A stretch of 64,000 bases of DNA, taken from contig WNNJ02000697.1 in NCBI GenBank assembly GCA_012934845.2, positions 1 to 64,000 of the forward strand, written 5' to 3'. This document shows, one piece after another, positions 1 through 11,394 of the stretch. The notes under the pieces were generated by a model. The model ran no database searches, had not been told where the DNA came from, and was given only the letters and a program-made list of their open reading frames with translations. The DNA is from Pomphorhynchus laevis (Eukaryota > Acanthocephala > Palaeacanthocephala > Echinorhynchida > Pomphorhynchidae). Both the position numbers and the translations under genes were made by a program. The first letter of the stretch is position 1, and the number at the start of each line of letters is the position of its first letter.

Positions 1-461
1 ATATAATATATATTATATATTTTATAATATATAATTATATATAAATATATATTTTTTATATTTTAATTTTATTACTTTAAAAAATTAATAAAATTACTAT
101 TTAAACAAATATGCAAGCCTGTACATTTTTTCTAAAACAGGTTTAAGTCATCAGCATATATTAAGCCTGGCTTCTATGCCGGGTTAAGGAATCGCGGTCG
201 TAACCTGATAACATATCAGTTCTCCTAATAACCTCTAATCTTAATTCTGATTATTAACCAATTCATAAAAATTGAATTTTTAATTTGAGATCAATTATTT
301 TGTATTTAACCGATTTGCATAGTAATTAATGCACTCAAAGTCAATTATTCTAAGCAATTATTTAAAAATTATTATCTAAACTTTTTTTGAAAATATCCAT
401 TTTCTTCTCCTTTTATAAATAAAATCTTTATGGAACGAAGAAAAATATTTTTTATGCAACA
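1..461. other. AT-rich non-coding sequence
   Basis: The first 60 bases are almost pure A/T with short TA runs. The stretch near 120-200 is a little richer in G and C, with an imperfect hairpin around 165-190 (gcctggcttctatgccgggt). I see no coding exon or RNA gene. It lies past the 3' end of the Penelope-like element that follows and may include part of its terminal region. Confidence 0.5.
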
Positions 462-497
462 AAACGTTTATGTCCGATATTTCGGACATAAACGTTT
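462..497. repeat. Perfect 16-bp-arm palindrome
   Basis: The left arm aaacgtttatgtccga (462-477) is followed by a 4-base loop (478-481) and an exact reverse complement (482-497). The element tgtccgatattt at its centre recurs at 637-648 next to a hammerhead-like motif, and ctttatggaacg is shared by 424-437 and 620-632. The palindrome therefore looks like an inverted duplication of the terminal sequence of the neighbouring Penelope-like element. Confidence 0.75.
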
Positions 498-645
498 AAT
501 AATGATAATATTAATGAAATTTTAAATTATATAACGAATCAATGTGAAAATGTGTGTGAGTACATGAAACTTTTTAATTAATTGAGCGTGAATGTTAAAA
601 TGAATAGTTTTAATTAAAATCTTTATGGAACGTTAATGTCCGATA

Positions 646-673
646 TTTCAATAGCTAATGCTATCATCGTCAG
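646..673 (-). ncRNA. Hammerhead-like ribozyme core, PLE-associated
   Basis: On the minus strand the order is CTGACGA (673-667), a short helix of the form GATAGC / loop / GCTATT, then GAAA (649-646). This is the CUGANGA - stem II - GAAA core of a hammerhead ribozyme. Penelope-like elements are known to carry such motifs in their terminal repeats, and this copy sits just 3' of one. I could not define stem III or the cleavage site, so activity is unproven. Confidence 0.45.
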
Positions 674-736
674 GAAACTACAAAAAAATTACTAAAGTTA
701 CCATTTATACAAATTACAATAAAACAGAAACAAACT

Positions 737-866
737 TCAAAGAAAAACGTTACAAACACACATTCACACACATTCTATGCAAGGTTTTTTGTAAAAAAAT
801 TTCAAAGAAAAAATATTACAAACACACACTCACACGCATTCTATACAAGGTTTTTTTAAACAAATT
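737..866. repeat. 65-bp tandem duplication
   Basis: Bases 737-801 are repeated at 802-866 with a few substitutions. Both copies carry acaaacacacattcacac-like text followed by a T-rich run. The duplication creates a short open frame at 658-897 which I do not regard as a gene. Confidence 0.7.
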
Positions 867-1046
867 TCAAAGAACAAGAACCGCAACCCAAGATTAAAAG
901 GAAAAAATATATTAAATTACTCAAAAAATTATCAAAAATTATAATAATGAAATAAAATAAATATTACGTAAAATTGATACCAAAAAACAAACAAGTTAAA
1001 CAAATATAATTAACCAAGTTCAATAAGGATTACAACTAATTAAAAA

Positions 1047-2230
1047 CTAATAGGAAAGTTTCAAATTAAAATCAGATTTATTATTAGGTAAAATGTTATT
1101 CTTATTAATAAAATATGCCTCCTGTATTATACGAGAAAGATAATCACTTTCATATGATAAAATTGAAGCGTCATCAAAGTTCATATTTTGACCTAAATTC
1201 AATACATGTTGTGATATAGCACCCACCATATTACCCCGTTAAATATTATATTTCTGTTGTGACATACGCTTTTCCAATCCTTGTCCAGTTTGATCAATAT
1301 AAGAGGAGGAACAGTTATCACAGGGTATCTTATAGACAACGAACATTTTATTAAATTTTGGTTTTAATTTAAAAATGTTATGCAATTTAGGCAATTTTTT
1401 ATTGTAAATTATTACATCCGTAGTATTACTAGATATTTTATTTATATATATAAATTTATTAAATAAGGAGTTCCATTTTTTATTAATAAAAGGAATTCCT
1501 AGATATATTTTTTCGTTTTGAAGGTCCAAAATATTTCTTTCTTTTCACAACATCACAACTTTTATAGTAAGCTTTTTTAATAGCCCATTCGTGAAAACCA
1601 CTGTTGACCAAACCAAAACGAATAATCGAATAACTCTCTTTTAATAAATTGTCCTTCGAGCAAATCATTCTAGCTCGATGAAAAAGGGACATTGCAGCTG
1701 CAATCAACCATTTTTGGTACATAAGAGTTCCAAGATGTAATTTCAGGTAATAGTTCGGTCTTCCGAAAAACTTTAGTTTGATATATTTGATTAGAATCTT
1801 TAAAATGAAATCTAAGAATCTTTCCTAGATTCTTTATAATCTAAGAAAGGTAAACCAGTTTCGGTTTCTAAACCAACATTCCACTGTATATGTGGGTCTT
1901 TTGAATTTAATTCACTTAACAAATAGTGGTCATTAACATTGTTTTCACAGACAATAAAAACATCGTCTACATAACGATACCAATTAAAAACAAAATTAAA
2001 TTCTTTAACAAATCTTGACTCTTAGTACCTCATATAAATTTCCGCTAGTACATGTGCTAGTGGATTTCCCATCGCTAAACCATCAACCTGGTCCTACATC
2101 TGAGATCCAAATAAATTATCTAAACTAATAAAAATTCTAACTTCATTTTAAGAGAATCAAATCTAGATAATCAAATTTTATCAGAGAAATACCACATAGG
2201 TTTGTAGTTGGCCCCGCTGCTATGTTGAAT
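1047..2230 (-). mobile_element. Penelope-like element, decayed (RT and GIY-YIG parts)
   Basis: Read on the minus strand, about 2100-1850 encodes reverse transcriptase motifs typical of Penelope-like elements, DGLAMGNPLAHVLAEIYM followed by WYRYVDDVFIV. At 1529-1239 there is a GIY-YIG-type nuclease start, YKIPCDNCSSSYIDQTGQ, the usual C-terminal domain of this class. Between them lies the RT thumb/linker (about 1722-1483). The copy is fragmentary with several breaks and is 5' truncated, so it is an old inactive insertion. A hammerhead-like motif and a palindrome lie beyond its 3' end. The family call is firm. The outer borders are estimates. Confidence 0.8.
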
Positions 2231-2404
2231 CAGGAATAAAGGCGGAAACAAAATAACAGTAGTTTCACCTGATTACCTAAATCGGTTCATAAAAAACAAA
2301 GTTTAATGAAATTATTCAGTTTGAATAATTCACTTAATTATTAGTGAATTATTCAGTTAATTTAACGTTAATTTTATTAATTTATCGTTAATTTTATATT
2401 TTAT

Positions 2405-3312
2405 TATTTATTGTTAATTCAATAAATTCACAGTTTCGAGTTATATATAAAAATTCTTTGAAATTTACAAATACGTTGGACTATTAAAATAAAAGTTAAC
2501 CTGCTAGTATTCTAAGCAATTATTTAAAAATTATTATATAAGTTAATTATACTAAATTATATTAAGTAACATATAAGGTAATAGTATTCAATTCAAACAA
2601 ATTAAATATATATTTAAATATATATTATATAAAATGTTATAATTACTTAGGCTCAGTAAGCTCATCTGATTTATTAATAATCTTATTAATTTAAGCAATT
2701 AATAAAATTGAAAAATAAGATAAACAAAGTAAAAAAATAAATTTATTTTTAAAGAAAGCATGTTGTATGTGAGTAGGACTGAATATTTAATAGTTCATCT
2801 TGAAACATTATACATAATTAAAGTAAAACGATTGATTTACACTAATCACATATATATTGCAAATCGTGTTTGAATTATTATATTATAAATTAAAATCAGC
2901 TTAAACTAATCATACTGATTTTAATTAAGTTCATTTTGTTAAGATATTGTTTCAATAAAGAGTTGTTTAAAATATTTAAAGCACTTTTAAAATTCAAATA
3001 TAGGTGGTTTTTTTAACTAATCGTTTTAGCCAAGCAAAAATGTTACAAAACATAAGATTTTGATGTTCAAATTATTATTAGTAATATATTAAAAGTTATC
3101 TTTTAATCTTGAACAATAAACCTGAACAGATGTAATACAATTAAATATTTTGAGATTCTAAAAAATTTCGTGCAACTGTGTCTCATTATTAAAAAACTTC
3201 GTGTTATAAAGCTTTACTTCTTAGAGTTAAATTCTTTGCTGTTAATATTTACAAAGAACTGTTCTAGATTTCATATTGCAGTTTACATATTTTTACGCGT
3301 ATAAGATGAAAG
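2405..3312 (+). repeat. Left arm of a distant inverted repeat
   Basis: This segment reappears as its reverse complement at about 28790-29890, with most stretches clearly alignable, for example gcttactgagcctaa, tcatcttgaaac and the block around tggtttttttaactaat. It has no recognisable open reading frame. The right arm carries an extra GC-richer insert of about 250 bases. It is probably a non-autonomous mobile element or other dispersed repeat. A related short piece (3330-3430) is also found, inverted, near 30540-30800. Confidence 0.75.
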
Positions 3313-3555
3313 TCTATTGATATTAATGAACCATTTGTTAATCCCATGGCTGAATGTCATGTAAAATGTAGCATTTAAATTGTCACATACTAAATAATAT
3401 CATAAGCTTGTGGATAGTCTAACAACCATTATCAGAGACATATTAATGCCTCTGAATGTAGATATTATATATATTTAATATATTAATATAACATAATATA
3501 ATATTATATATTAAATATATATTTATTTTATAATATATATTTATTTTAATCCCGA
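3313..3555. other. Non-coding, AT-rich
   Basis: The part up to 3430 resembles, inverted, sequence at 30540-30800 (for example the catggctgaatgtcatg / gattcagccatgag pair). The part at 3465-3550 is an AT-only simple sequence made of ATATTA-like units. No gene is visible. Confidence 0.5.
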
Positions 3556-3935
3556 ATTACGTCGTGTCTCATTGAGGGCAATCCGCCAGCTCGACACGAG
3601 AATACATGGGTGATAGAGTTTGCCTCACCACACTGGCATGTTATGGGAGCATATGTTGGAAGTGCACCATACCTTGCTAAAATTGAGTCGCGAAAAGCAA
3701 TGCTGCTCATTATCGTTTGTGTATTTTGCGTTGGAAATACGGTCAGCCAAGCGGATTATGTTTTTACTGATGCGTGCTCGATGGAATTTTAAGGACCGGA
3801 TCATGGTTATGCGTGCTCGATGGAACTTTTAGGGACCGGATCAACGCCCTTTTTGCAAAACCCACTTTACTATCTTGACAATTTCAACATTGCTATCTAA
3901 TTAATTTCAATACACAGGACCCATTTGCGGATATA
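3556..3935 (+). pseudogene. Retroelement fragment, unassigned
   Basis: A patch clearly richer in G and C than its surroundings, with overlapping short frames. One frame holds a stretch reminiscent of the C-terminal part of retroelement integrases (a PHxGMLWE-like motif), but the match is weak. Its end (3918-3930, ggacccatttgcgg) resembles the tails of the reverse-transcriptase relics at 28185-28203 and 54396-54412, which favours a piece of the same family. It is a broken fossil, and its family is not settled. Confidence 0.3.
3770..3843. repeat. 39-bp direct duplication
   Basis: Two adjacent copies share atgcgtgctcgatggaa and ggaccggatca. They start at 3770 and 3809 and differ by a few bases and a one-base indel. 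They lie inside the GC-richer retroelement-like patch. Confidence 0.7.
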
Positions 3936-5272
3936 TATTTATTTTAAGTGAACAATTTCAAAACTAAATTTCCGAATTTTTCTCAGAATGTAGAAAATCC
4001 ACATTTTCTGTAGAAAACCGTTTTGGCATAAAAACTTATAATAAAAAACTTTATTCTTAGAAATATCTAAGAATATAAAAAAGTGTTTGTAATTTCCAAT
4101 TCAAGCTAAAGGCTGTGGACTTCATGCAATTAACATGATTGTAATAATCACAATTTTTCACAACATTAAAAACATATATTTTAATGAATAATTATATTCA
4201 TTAAAATTAATTAATATTAATATTCATTATTAATATTAATAATGTTGTATTAATATTCATTATTAATATTCATTATATATTTTAATGAATATTTAAATGA
4301 ATAATTATTTTAATTCTAATAAAAGTTCAAGGCTTTGGTCTTCAGACAACAAATGATATAAAAACAAATGGTTTTTCATATCCAATGATATGAATATAAT
4401 ATGGTTATATCTGTAATAATATGTCTATATAATGACATATTATGTATATATATTCACTATATCTATAATAATATGCTGTTTTTCTAATCGTAAAATATAA
4501 GAAAAATATTTAAAATATTTACTTTAGTAAATGATTTTTGTCAAAGTTGTTTTACCAATTCTGTTTATATTTTAATTATGTATTGTGTTTCATACTGATA
4601 AGGGAATTTTAATGACAGCTCAATCGAAATTCTTCTTGGGTGGATGTTAATGTGTTGATTTTTTTAAACGCTATATTTTATTTCAGTTTGTAACATAGCC
4701 TTGCAATATTTTATATTGCAAAGCCAGTATATTCCATTGGTTACATAATGATTTGTTAATAAAAAGATAAGTTTTTTTTCAGAAAAATTCTGAAAATCTT
4801 TATATAGATTGATCCGCATTTGGATAAATGTTCCAAGTACATGCAAATTAATAAATGACTTTTGACATAAAAGTCATTCAGTTAGCAGTGATTTGGTGAA
4901 AAATTGATATTTTTTATTTTTAAAATCAAAATATATTTGTTATTTTCGGGTTTCACTTGACGCAATGATTGTTGATTACGCTGATGTACAATTTGGATTT
5001 TAATAACTAGTGTATATTAATAATTTGGAATTAAAATCTTTTTGTAATCTAATATATGAATATAATAGCAAATCCAAACACTTAGTTTTCTTAATATAAT
5101 AGAGAAAATTAAATACAAGTCGCTTTGGCATATATCCAAGCACAAAAAGTGTTGTCCTATCTAATAACGGCTCTATAATCTGATCATTTATTAATGCAAA
5201 CTTTTCATTTAATTTTAAATCTTTTCTACTTTAACTATTTTTTCTGTGTTGAAAAAATTATATTGCAATAAC
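3936..5272. other. AT-rich intergenic sequence
   Basis: I see no coding exon. Bases 4195-4310 consist of irregular ATTAATATT-type simple repeats, and 4370-4490 contain TATATCTATAATAATATG-like near-repeats. The short open frames here look random. Confidence 0.5.
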
Positions 5273-5278
5273 TTTATT
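5273..5278 (-). terminator. Candidate polyadenylation signal of the bZIP gene
   Basis: AATAAA on the minus strand, about 125 bases downstream of the bZIP stop codon. Position and sequence fit a poly(A) signal. AATAAA is common by chance in this AT-rich DNA. Confidence 0.4.
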
Positions 5279-5401
5279 AACAAAACAAAAGACAGGTCAT
5301 TTACAAATCGATCAGATAACAAAAAGCAGCACGTTAACAAATGTATCAATAAAGAAAAAGTCAAACTTCTGTGCAAAAATCTCATTTAAAGCGAATAAGT
5401 T

Positions 5402-6771
5402 TCAATTATTAAACGTTTCTTGATTTGGAATGTCAATGTGAATATTTGCTGAACGAAGGTATATGCTCTTTAGCGCATTAAATTCATCGGTAACTGTCTT
5501 AAGCTGCATTGATATCCTTAAATTTTCTTCTTCCAGCTCAGCGATCTTTAACTGATATTGCATTTCTTTATCACGCCTAGCTTGTCGTGACCTCTTCGCC
5601 GATTCGTTATTTTTCCGTCGTCTTTCCCAATACTGTTCATCTTTTTCATCTTCCGGAACAAAAATCGGTTTTCGTTTCTTTTTTACAGGTGATGATCTGA
5701 AATCGTCAATCGTTTCTTCAACAAATCTTTTTAGATTTTTTGTATTACAAATATCATTTGTCAGATTTGTATTTGAGCTAATTTTAACCACAGATTGTGA
5801 TGGACAAAGGTTTTGATCATTTTCAAGTGGCTGTAGAAAAATTGAATTATTTGAATATATGTGAGCATTATCACACTTAGATAAGTCATCAAAAGCTACA
5901 AAATCATTAAATCCATTGCACATAGGCATAATGTCAGAGAAATTCGATGGTTGTTGTCTGTTATATTCGGACAGCACCGCTTGCCCGCGAATCGATTCAA
6001 TACAATTCGATCCAATCAATTGGTTCTGGATCCTTAAATCATTGACAGCCTGATTATTACTAAACGATAAAAACAAAATAATATTTTATCATTAAAATAA
6101 TGTAACGTTATCCTCAAACACTGTATAAATTCAATTTTATTTGGAATTGAGCATACTAAATTTGGTTTCAGTGAAACTATTTTAACAGGCAGAAAATATA
6201 CGCTACCAATGTATTAAGAAAATAATCTATACATTGCCACTTATTCCGTAATTTGTTTTTATAACTGGTGGAGAATAAATAAATTTTATCGCATATTCTT
6301 ACAAAGTACAGAAAGGTTTAACTTTTTGCTACTTATCGCGCTTAGCTATTTTTAATTATACAAGTTTAGATTATTTTTTAATTTTCGTATTAAAAATTAA
6401 AAATTAAAAAAAGTTATGACCTGATAGAGTAGTCAAAGTCTACGATAATTTACGATTATTAAACATTCATATGATTCGCAATAAATAATTTTTTAAGTAT
6501 TAAAAGTGTATTTATTATTTACTATTTTTAATTATTAAATATTTTACTTACAAATTGTTTAAGAACAAAATATTTCATTTTACTGGATAAATACAACATT
6601 TTGCTTAGGTTAAGAAAGTCATTCAATCACGATCTAACGTCCGCAAGTTTATTTATTAAATTACATTATTTACCTGTGTAAATTTATGTTCTGTTCATGT
6701 GTATATCTGGGTACTATTCTTTGACGCTGAAGATACATGTTTTCATTTGTATTTGATCTTGAATAGGCCAT
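5402..6771 (-). CDS. bZIP transcription factor, PAR/NFIL3 (CES-2-like) family
   Basis: Two coding exons on the minus strand. Exon 1 (6784-6674, start codon 6771-6769) encodes 32 residues and ends in a GTAAAT donor. Exon 2 (6059-5402) follows a TTTATCGTTTAG acceptor. The 98 coding bases of exon 1 leave two bases, and exon 2 supplies the third, so the frame is kept and a 251-residue protein results. A run of basic residues (KKKRK, about 159-163) precedes the DNA-binding region YWERRRKNNESAKRSR (about 176-191), which carries the YW.RR.KNN..AKRSR signature of PAR and NFIL3 bZIPs. A short zipper follows with heptad residues Y, L, I, V and L at about 201, 208, 215, 222 and 229. The N-terminal two thirds is Asn/Ser-rich and unrecognised. 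It probably acts as a nuclear dimeric activator or repressor. The exact orthologue (CES-2, HLF/TEF, NFIL3, Pdp1, Vrille) is unresolved. Confidence 0.88.
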
Positions 6772-6784
6772 ATTATGCGATAGT

Positions 6785-8615
6785 CTAAAATTAAAATAAT
6801 ATTCAGAGTATACAATTTTTAAAAGTTATATAAATGCAGTAATTCGATTTGTATTCATAAAATATCGTAAAAGTTGAAAGATTTTCGAAATAAAGCATCT
6901 GCTTGACCAAAAATGTTTAGTACATTTATATTTTGTACAAAATGTATTTGATAATACATGGATATTTATAACTTTTTAAAACTGATTTGAAACTTTGATA
7001 TCTTATTTCGTCGAACATTTCATATTTGTCAACTAAACTCAATGCAACTAAAACCATTTGCGGCTAAAATAAATGAATTGAATAAATAAGAAAATTGTAT
7101 GCAATATAAATGAATCTTAATAATAAAAAATATAAAACATTATTTTGATTAATTTTAATATATATTTGTGTGCTAACATGAATTCTTCATATATAACTGA
7201 CGCGTGGCTAAATATAAGTTCACAATCAGTTTATTACTGAATTAGCGTTTCAAGATTGTCGAGATTACTGTAGATAATTTCCCAATTGGCAATTACATTT
7301 GATTCTAAATTCTGAATTAATAGGAACGCACATTTATCAAGTAAAAAATAATAATAATTTTTATAACTTATATCATATTTTTTGAATATATGCAATTTAC
7401 TGACTTATAATAAAACAATGTTTGGTTAATGGATCAAGTGTAAAGCTATCACATAATTAACGGAACTAAAAATGCATGCGTTGTATAGATGTTCAAATGA
7501 TTTGTGGATAACAATGCAAATGTTTGGAGAACAATGTTAAAATGTAAACTGTAATTTTGGGATTAAGAATTAATAACAAAGTAATGGTTTCTCAGCAAAC
7601 TATGGAAACAAAAGATATTCATTGATAACATCTTTGTTATACTATTGATTTGTCGAATAATCGTTAAAGATTATACTTTATGGATAATAATCACTCAATG
7701 TATGAACAAAAGACAACGAACATGATAACTGAATATTGTGACTTTGAAATTTTCATTCTATGCATATAACAAACAGGGATTAAACGTTACTCATTGAATC
7801 ACTACTGACATTTTTTATATTGAAAACATCATTTATAAAAAATGATTTTACAGATATTTATTACATTATATAAAGTGTAAATAATCGTTTATTTGTATTT
7901 TAAAATTGCAATCGCTTTTAGCATTTAAATTTGAGACCTCAAAAATGACACATTTGTTTAAATGTAAAACATGATGATAACAGTATGATTTTAAATAAAT
8001 GTAAACTTAGTAATGGCGAATGTTCATTTATTTGGAGATAAAATCAGAGGTTGTTTTGAGTCATTCGTCAATCACTATCTTAGTTAAAACGATGTCCTGC
8101 ACTCTTTTTGATGCATAAACTGTTAAAGCAAAACGACAAGTTCAATCGTGTCGCTATTGTTATTTACTTTCGTAAAATCTTTGTCATCTAAGATTAAGAA
8201 GTCTGAATTTTGATGTTTAGAGCATATCAAAGATACAGCGACCGAAAATATTTTAGTTTTGTTCAGATATCGTTCTGAAACATTCACTTGAAACATTTTA
8301 ACAATTGTACCGCCTTGTTTAGTAACAATAGATGATACATTGCTTCATACTTTACTATACAACAAACTCGATCAAAACACTTAATTAATTGAAAATCGAT
8401 GCAATGTTTGCTACTTTACGCAGTGTACTTTATGAAAGGGAAAAATTAAACAATTGCTCTTCTTGAAAAGCAATGATTTAATTGAAATGTTAAATTTTAA
8501 AGTATGAAGAAAACATAAATATAGTGAGTGTTCAAGTCGATAAGTGCCACTTTACTTGTTATATTGCAACAGTTTCCTTAATACATATTATTATAGAGCA
8601 TGGATATTACAAAAA
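6785..8615 (-). other. Long 5' intron of the bZIP gene, proximal part
   Basis: A TTTTAATTTTAG acceptor sits directly upstream of the first coding exon (AG at 6786-6785), so an untranslated exon must lie further upstream on the minus strand. The sequence is AT-rich. I see no other exon, only scattered weak hairpins. Confidence 0.5.
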
Positions 8616-8619
8616 ATTA

Positions 8620-9590
8620 TATTCTTTAAACTGTATGTATCAATAATTTACATTTTTAAATCAATAGTTTACAAATTGTAATCAATAATAAACATATTTC
8701 AAGCAATAATTTACATGCTTATTTAAATAATTTACATATTTGAATCAATAATTTACGTATTTAATCTATAATTTTCATATTTGAATAAAAATATTCATAT
8801 TTTAAGCTACATATGATTGAATCAATCATTTACATATTTGAATTAATAATATTCATATTTGAATTCGTAATTTGCACATTTGATTTAATAATTTATACAT
8901 TTAATCAATAATTTACATATTGAATCAATAATTGACATCTTTAAATCAAACATTTACATATGATTGAATCAATAAATTACATATTTGTATCAATAATTTA
9001 CACAGTTGATTCAATAATTTACATGTTTGATTCAATAATTTATACAGATGATTCAATAATTTACATGTTTGAATCAGTAATTTACATATTTTGATCAATA
9101 AATTACAAGTTTGAGTCAATAATTGATATAGCTAAATAAAAAATATCCACATATTTAAAACAATAATTTGCATATTTTAATCAATTATTTTCATATTCAA
9201 ATCGATAACTTACATGTTTAATAATTAATTTGCATATTTGAATTAATAATTCACATATTTGAATTAATAATTCACATATTTGAATCAATAATTTATAAAT
9301 AATCAATAATTTGCATTATAAATTTTAATCAGTAATCTAAATGTTTTATCATTAATTTACATATTTGAATCAATAATTCACATATTTGATTCAATAATTT
9401 ACATATTTGAATCAATTATTTTCATATTTTAATCAATATAAAACATATTTGCATTTATAATTTACATATTTGAATCAACAATTCACATATTTGGTTCAAT
9501 AATTTACATATTTGAATCGATAATTTATATATAATCATTAATTTATATATCTAATCAATAATTTACATATTTGAATTCTAAAAATTAAAA
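8620..9590. repeat. Degenerate 21-23 bp repeat field
   Basis: About forty imperfect copies of a unit close to ttacatatttgaatcaataa run through this kilobase, spaced mostly 21-31 bases apart. Some are adjacent and others are separated by decayed copies. The field lies in the predicted 5' intron of the bZIP gene. It has the look of an old satellite and does not code for protein. Confidence 0.8.
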
Positions 9591-10690
9591 ATTTACAGGA
9601 TAATAATTTAATATAATGTCATATTATATAATATAGAAATGTGTTCTTATATACCAAATCATATAACTTTGGCATTATATAATGAAGCATACAATGCATG
9701 CATCTTTCTTAATCATGATAAACACTCTTTTACAAATCTTCCATTTAATTTTAGATACAAAAAGATTAACATTCATGATCAGTTCCAATATTTAAATAAC
9801 CACATGTTTAGATAAATATTAAATTTCAGACAAACTATTAAAGTGTATTTCATTAAGCTATTTGGTGGTGTACGGCTAGATTTTGAAGTTTACAATAATT
9901 TAGGGTAAATCATTTTGACTACAAGCAGTCAAATATCTCTATTTTTTCGATACATTTATAACCTTTTTCGATACGAGAAAAGGTTATAAAAACCTTAAAT
10001 TAATAGTAAGCCTTGCACAGATGACTTAAAACGTCCTTCAAAATTGAAAAAATAAAATACTAACAATCATAACAGTTTGTCAAAAGGCAATAAGATATAG
10101 TATTATATTAGCGATTACCATTAATTCATTTTTAACTTAAACTTGATTTTAAAACTGTATGATCTAATGTATGGTTAAACAAAATATAATACCTGAAATC
10201 CTACAAATTATTATTAAACATTAATATTGTTTTGCAGGAATTGAAATCTAACTAAAAGAATTGTTGTTTATAACAATCTACAACACATTTGAAATCAAAG
10301 TATCAAATTATTTATCATTTTAAAATGCATTTATAAGTTTTTAAATCGACCTACTTTTCACTATTTAAAACTACATATACTACTTGTGCTTATAAACATT
10401 CCGTCTTTACTTATTTACCTTTAAAGGTATACAAATCATATACTTATTGTATTACCTTTATAAGTAATGAATAATACTATAGCATGCAGGTTTACATTTT
10501 CCTAATCGTATCAATTAAAAAGTTGTAATAAATAACCTTAAAATACAGTATTTTTTAATAACTTGTTCTAAATTAGCAATTGTTCTAAATTTTATAAGTC
10601 AAGTGTTATTTTTCTTCAAAAAATGGCATCATTTTTAATATTACAGGTTATAATATAAGCATTGAGCAATAACTAAATTTATTACATAAT
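9591..10690. other. AT-rich non-coding, distal 5' intron
   Basis: There is no recognisable exon. A small inverted repeat at about 9956-9986 (ttataaccttttt ... aaaaggttataa) is the only clear structure. The segment ends at a strong minus-strand splice donor at 10697-10693. Confidence 0.45.
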
Positions 10691-10697
10691 AGCTTAC

Positions 10698-10785
10698 CTT
10701 ATATAATAAAATGTTTTCGATAAAGCACTGATATTGCACAAGTTAATTACGCTCTCTTCTTGTGATTTAAATATTGACTTGAGTT
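10698..10785 (-). other. Predicted 5' UTR exon of the bZIP gene
   Basis: On the minus strand a TATA-like box is followed after about 25-30 bases by a likely start region and then by an exon ending ATATAAG|GTAAGCT at 10698/10697. This is a near-consensus donor that could splice to the acceptor at 6785. The exon holds no ATG in a useful frame, so it would be untranslated. It is inferred from signals only. Confidence 0.35.
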
Positions 10786-10803
10786 TTGAAGAACACAACT
10801 TTT

Positions 10804-10813
10804 CTTTATATAC
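10804..10813 (-). promoter_or_regulatory. TATA box, probable bZIP promoter
   Basis: GTATATAAAG on the minus strand in a locally less AT-biased stretch. Initiation would fall near 10780, just upstream of the predicted untranslated exon. No other gene start nearby uses it. Confidence 0.4.
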
Positions 10814-11029
10814 GTTTTGCACGCTTTCTGTTCACATTGCGCAATTTTCAAATCTTTAAAGTGGACAAATTAGAATTCAGTATACCATCGGGTACGTAGT
10901 TCGTGTCGTGATTGCATTCTAAGCCGAATATTAGTTTTTTAAATTATCCCTTTTAATCAAGCAATTAACGGATTGTGCAATCGACATATTATGATTAGTG
11001 AATTCGTTAAAATTGAAATAAAATCTTTT

Positions 11030-11394
11030 CCGCCACAATTGACATTTTCAAAATCAATTACATCGGCCAGCTAGGTCCAGCTAAACGTTAAAAAACAATT
11101 ATTTGCAAACAATAAAACACCAAGTGCGTTAAAGTGCATTATATACACGTTATTTTTGATCTCTTAATAATCAGTATCACTATTCATTACGAATTTGAAT
11201 AAAAATGATCAATATTTTCATAAAATAAAATTGAATAATATTTTTCTGTATTTTAAAACGTTAAGCTTAATTCAAATAAATATTTGTAAACAACAGACAC
11301 AAAATTTGAAACGAACACAGCATACTTAAGACTGGCCTCAACGAAATATGCATTACCATATGACACATCAGAAGTAAACTAAGTTAGAAGTCAA
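11030..11394. other. Non-coding upstream flank
   Basis: AT-rich sequence between the bZIP promoter and the GC-richer patch that follows. No gene or clear repeat is seen. Confidence 0.4.

Noticed and set aside
3556-3840. Firm assignment to a BEL/Pao-type integrase
   Set aside because: Only a weak local resemblance. The 3' tail resembles a different retroelement family, so I left it unassigned.
4664-4846. 60-codon minus-strand frame
   Set aside because: AT-rich chance frame without splice signals or recognisable residues.
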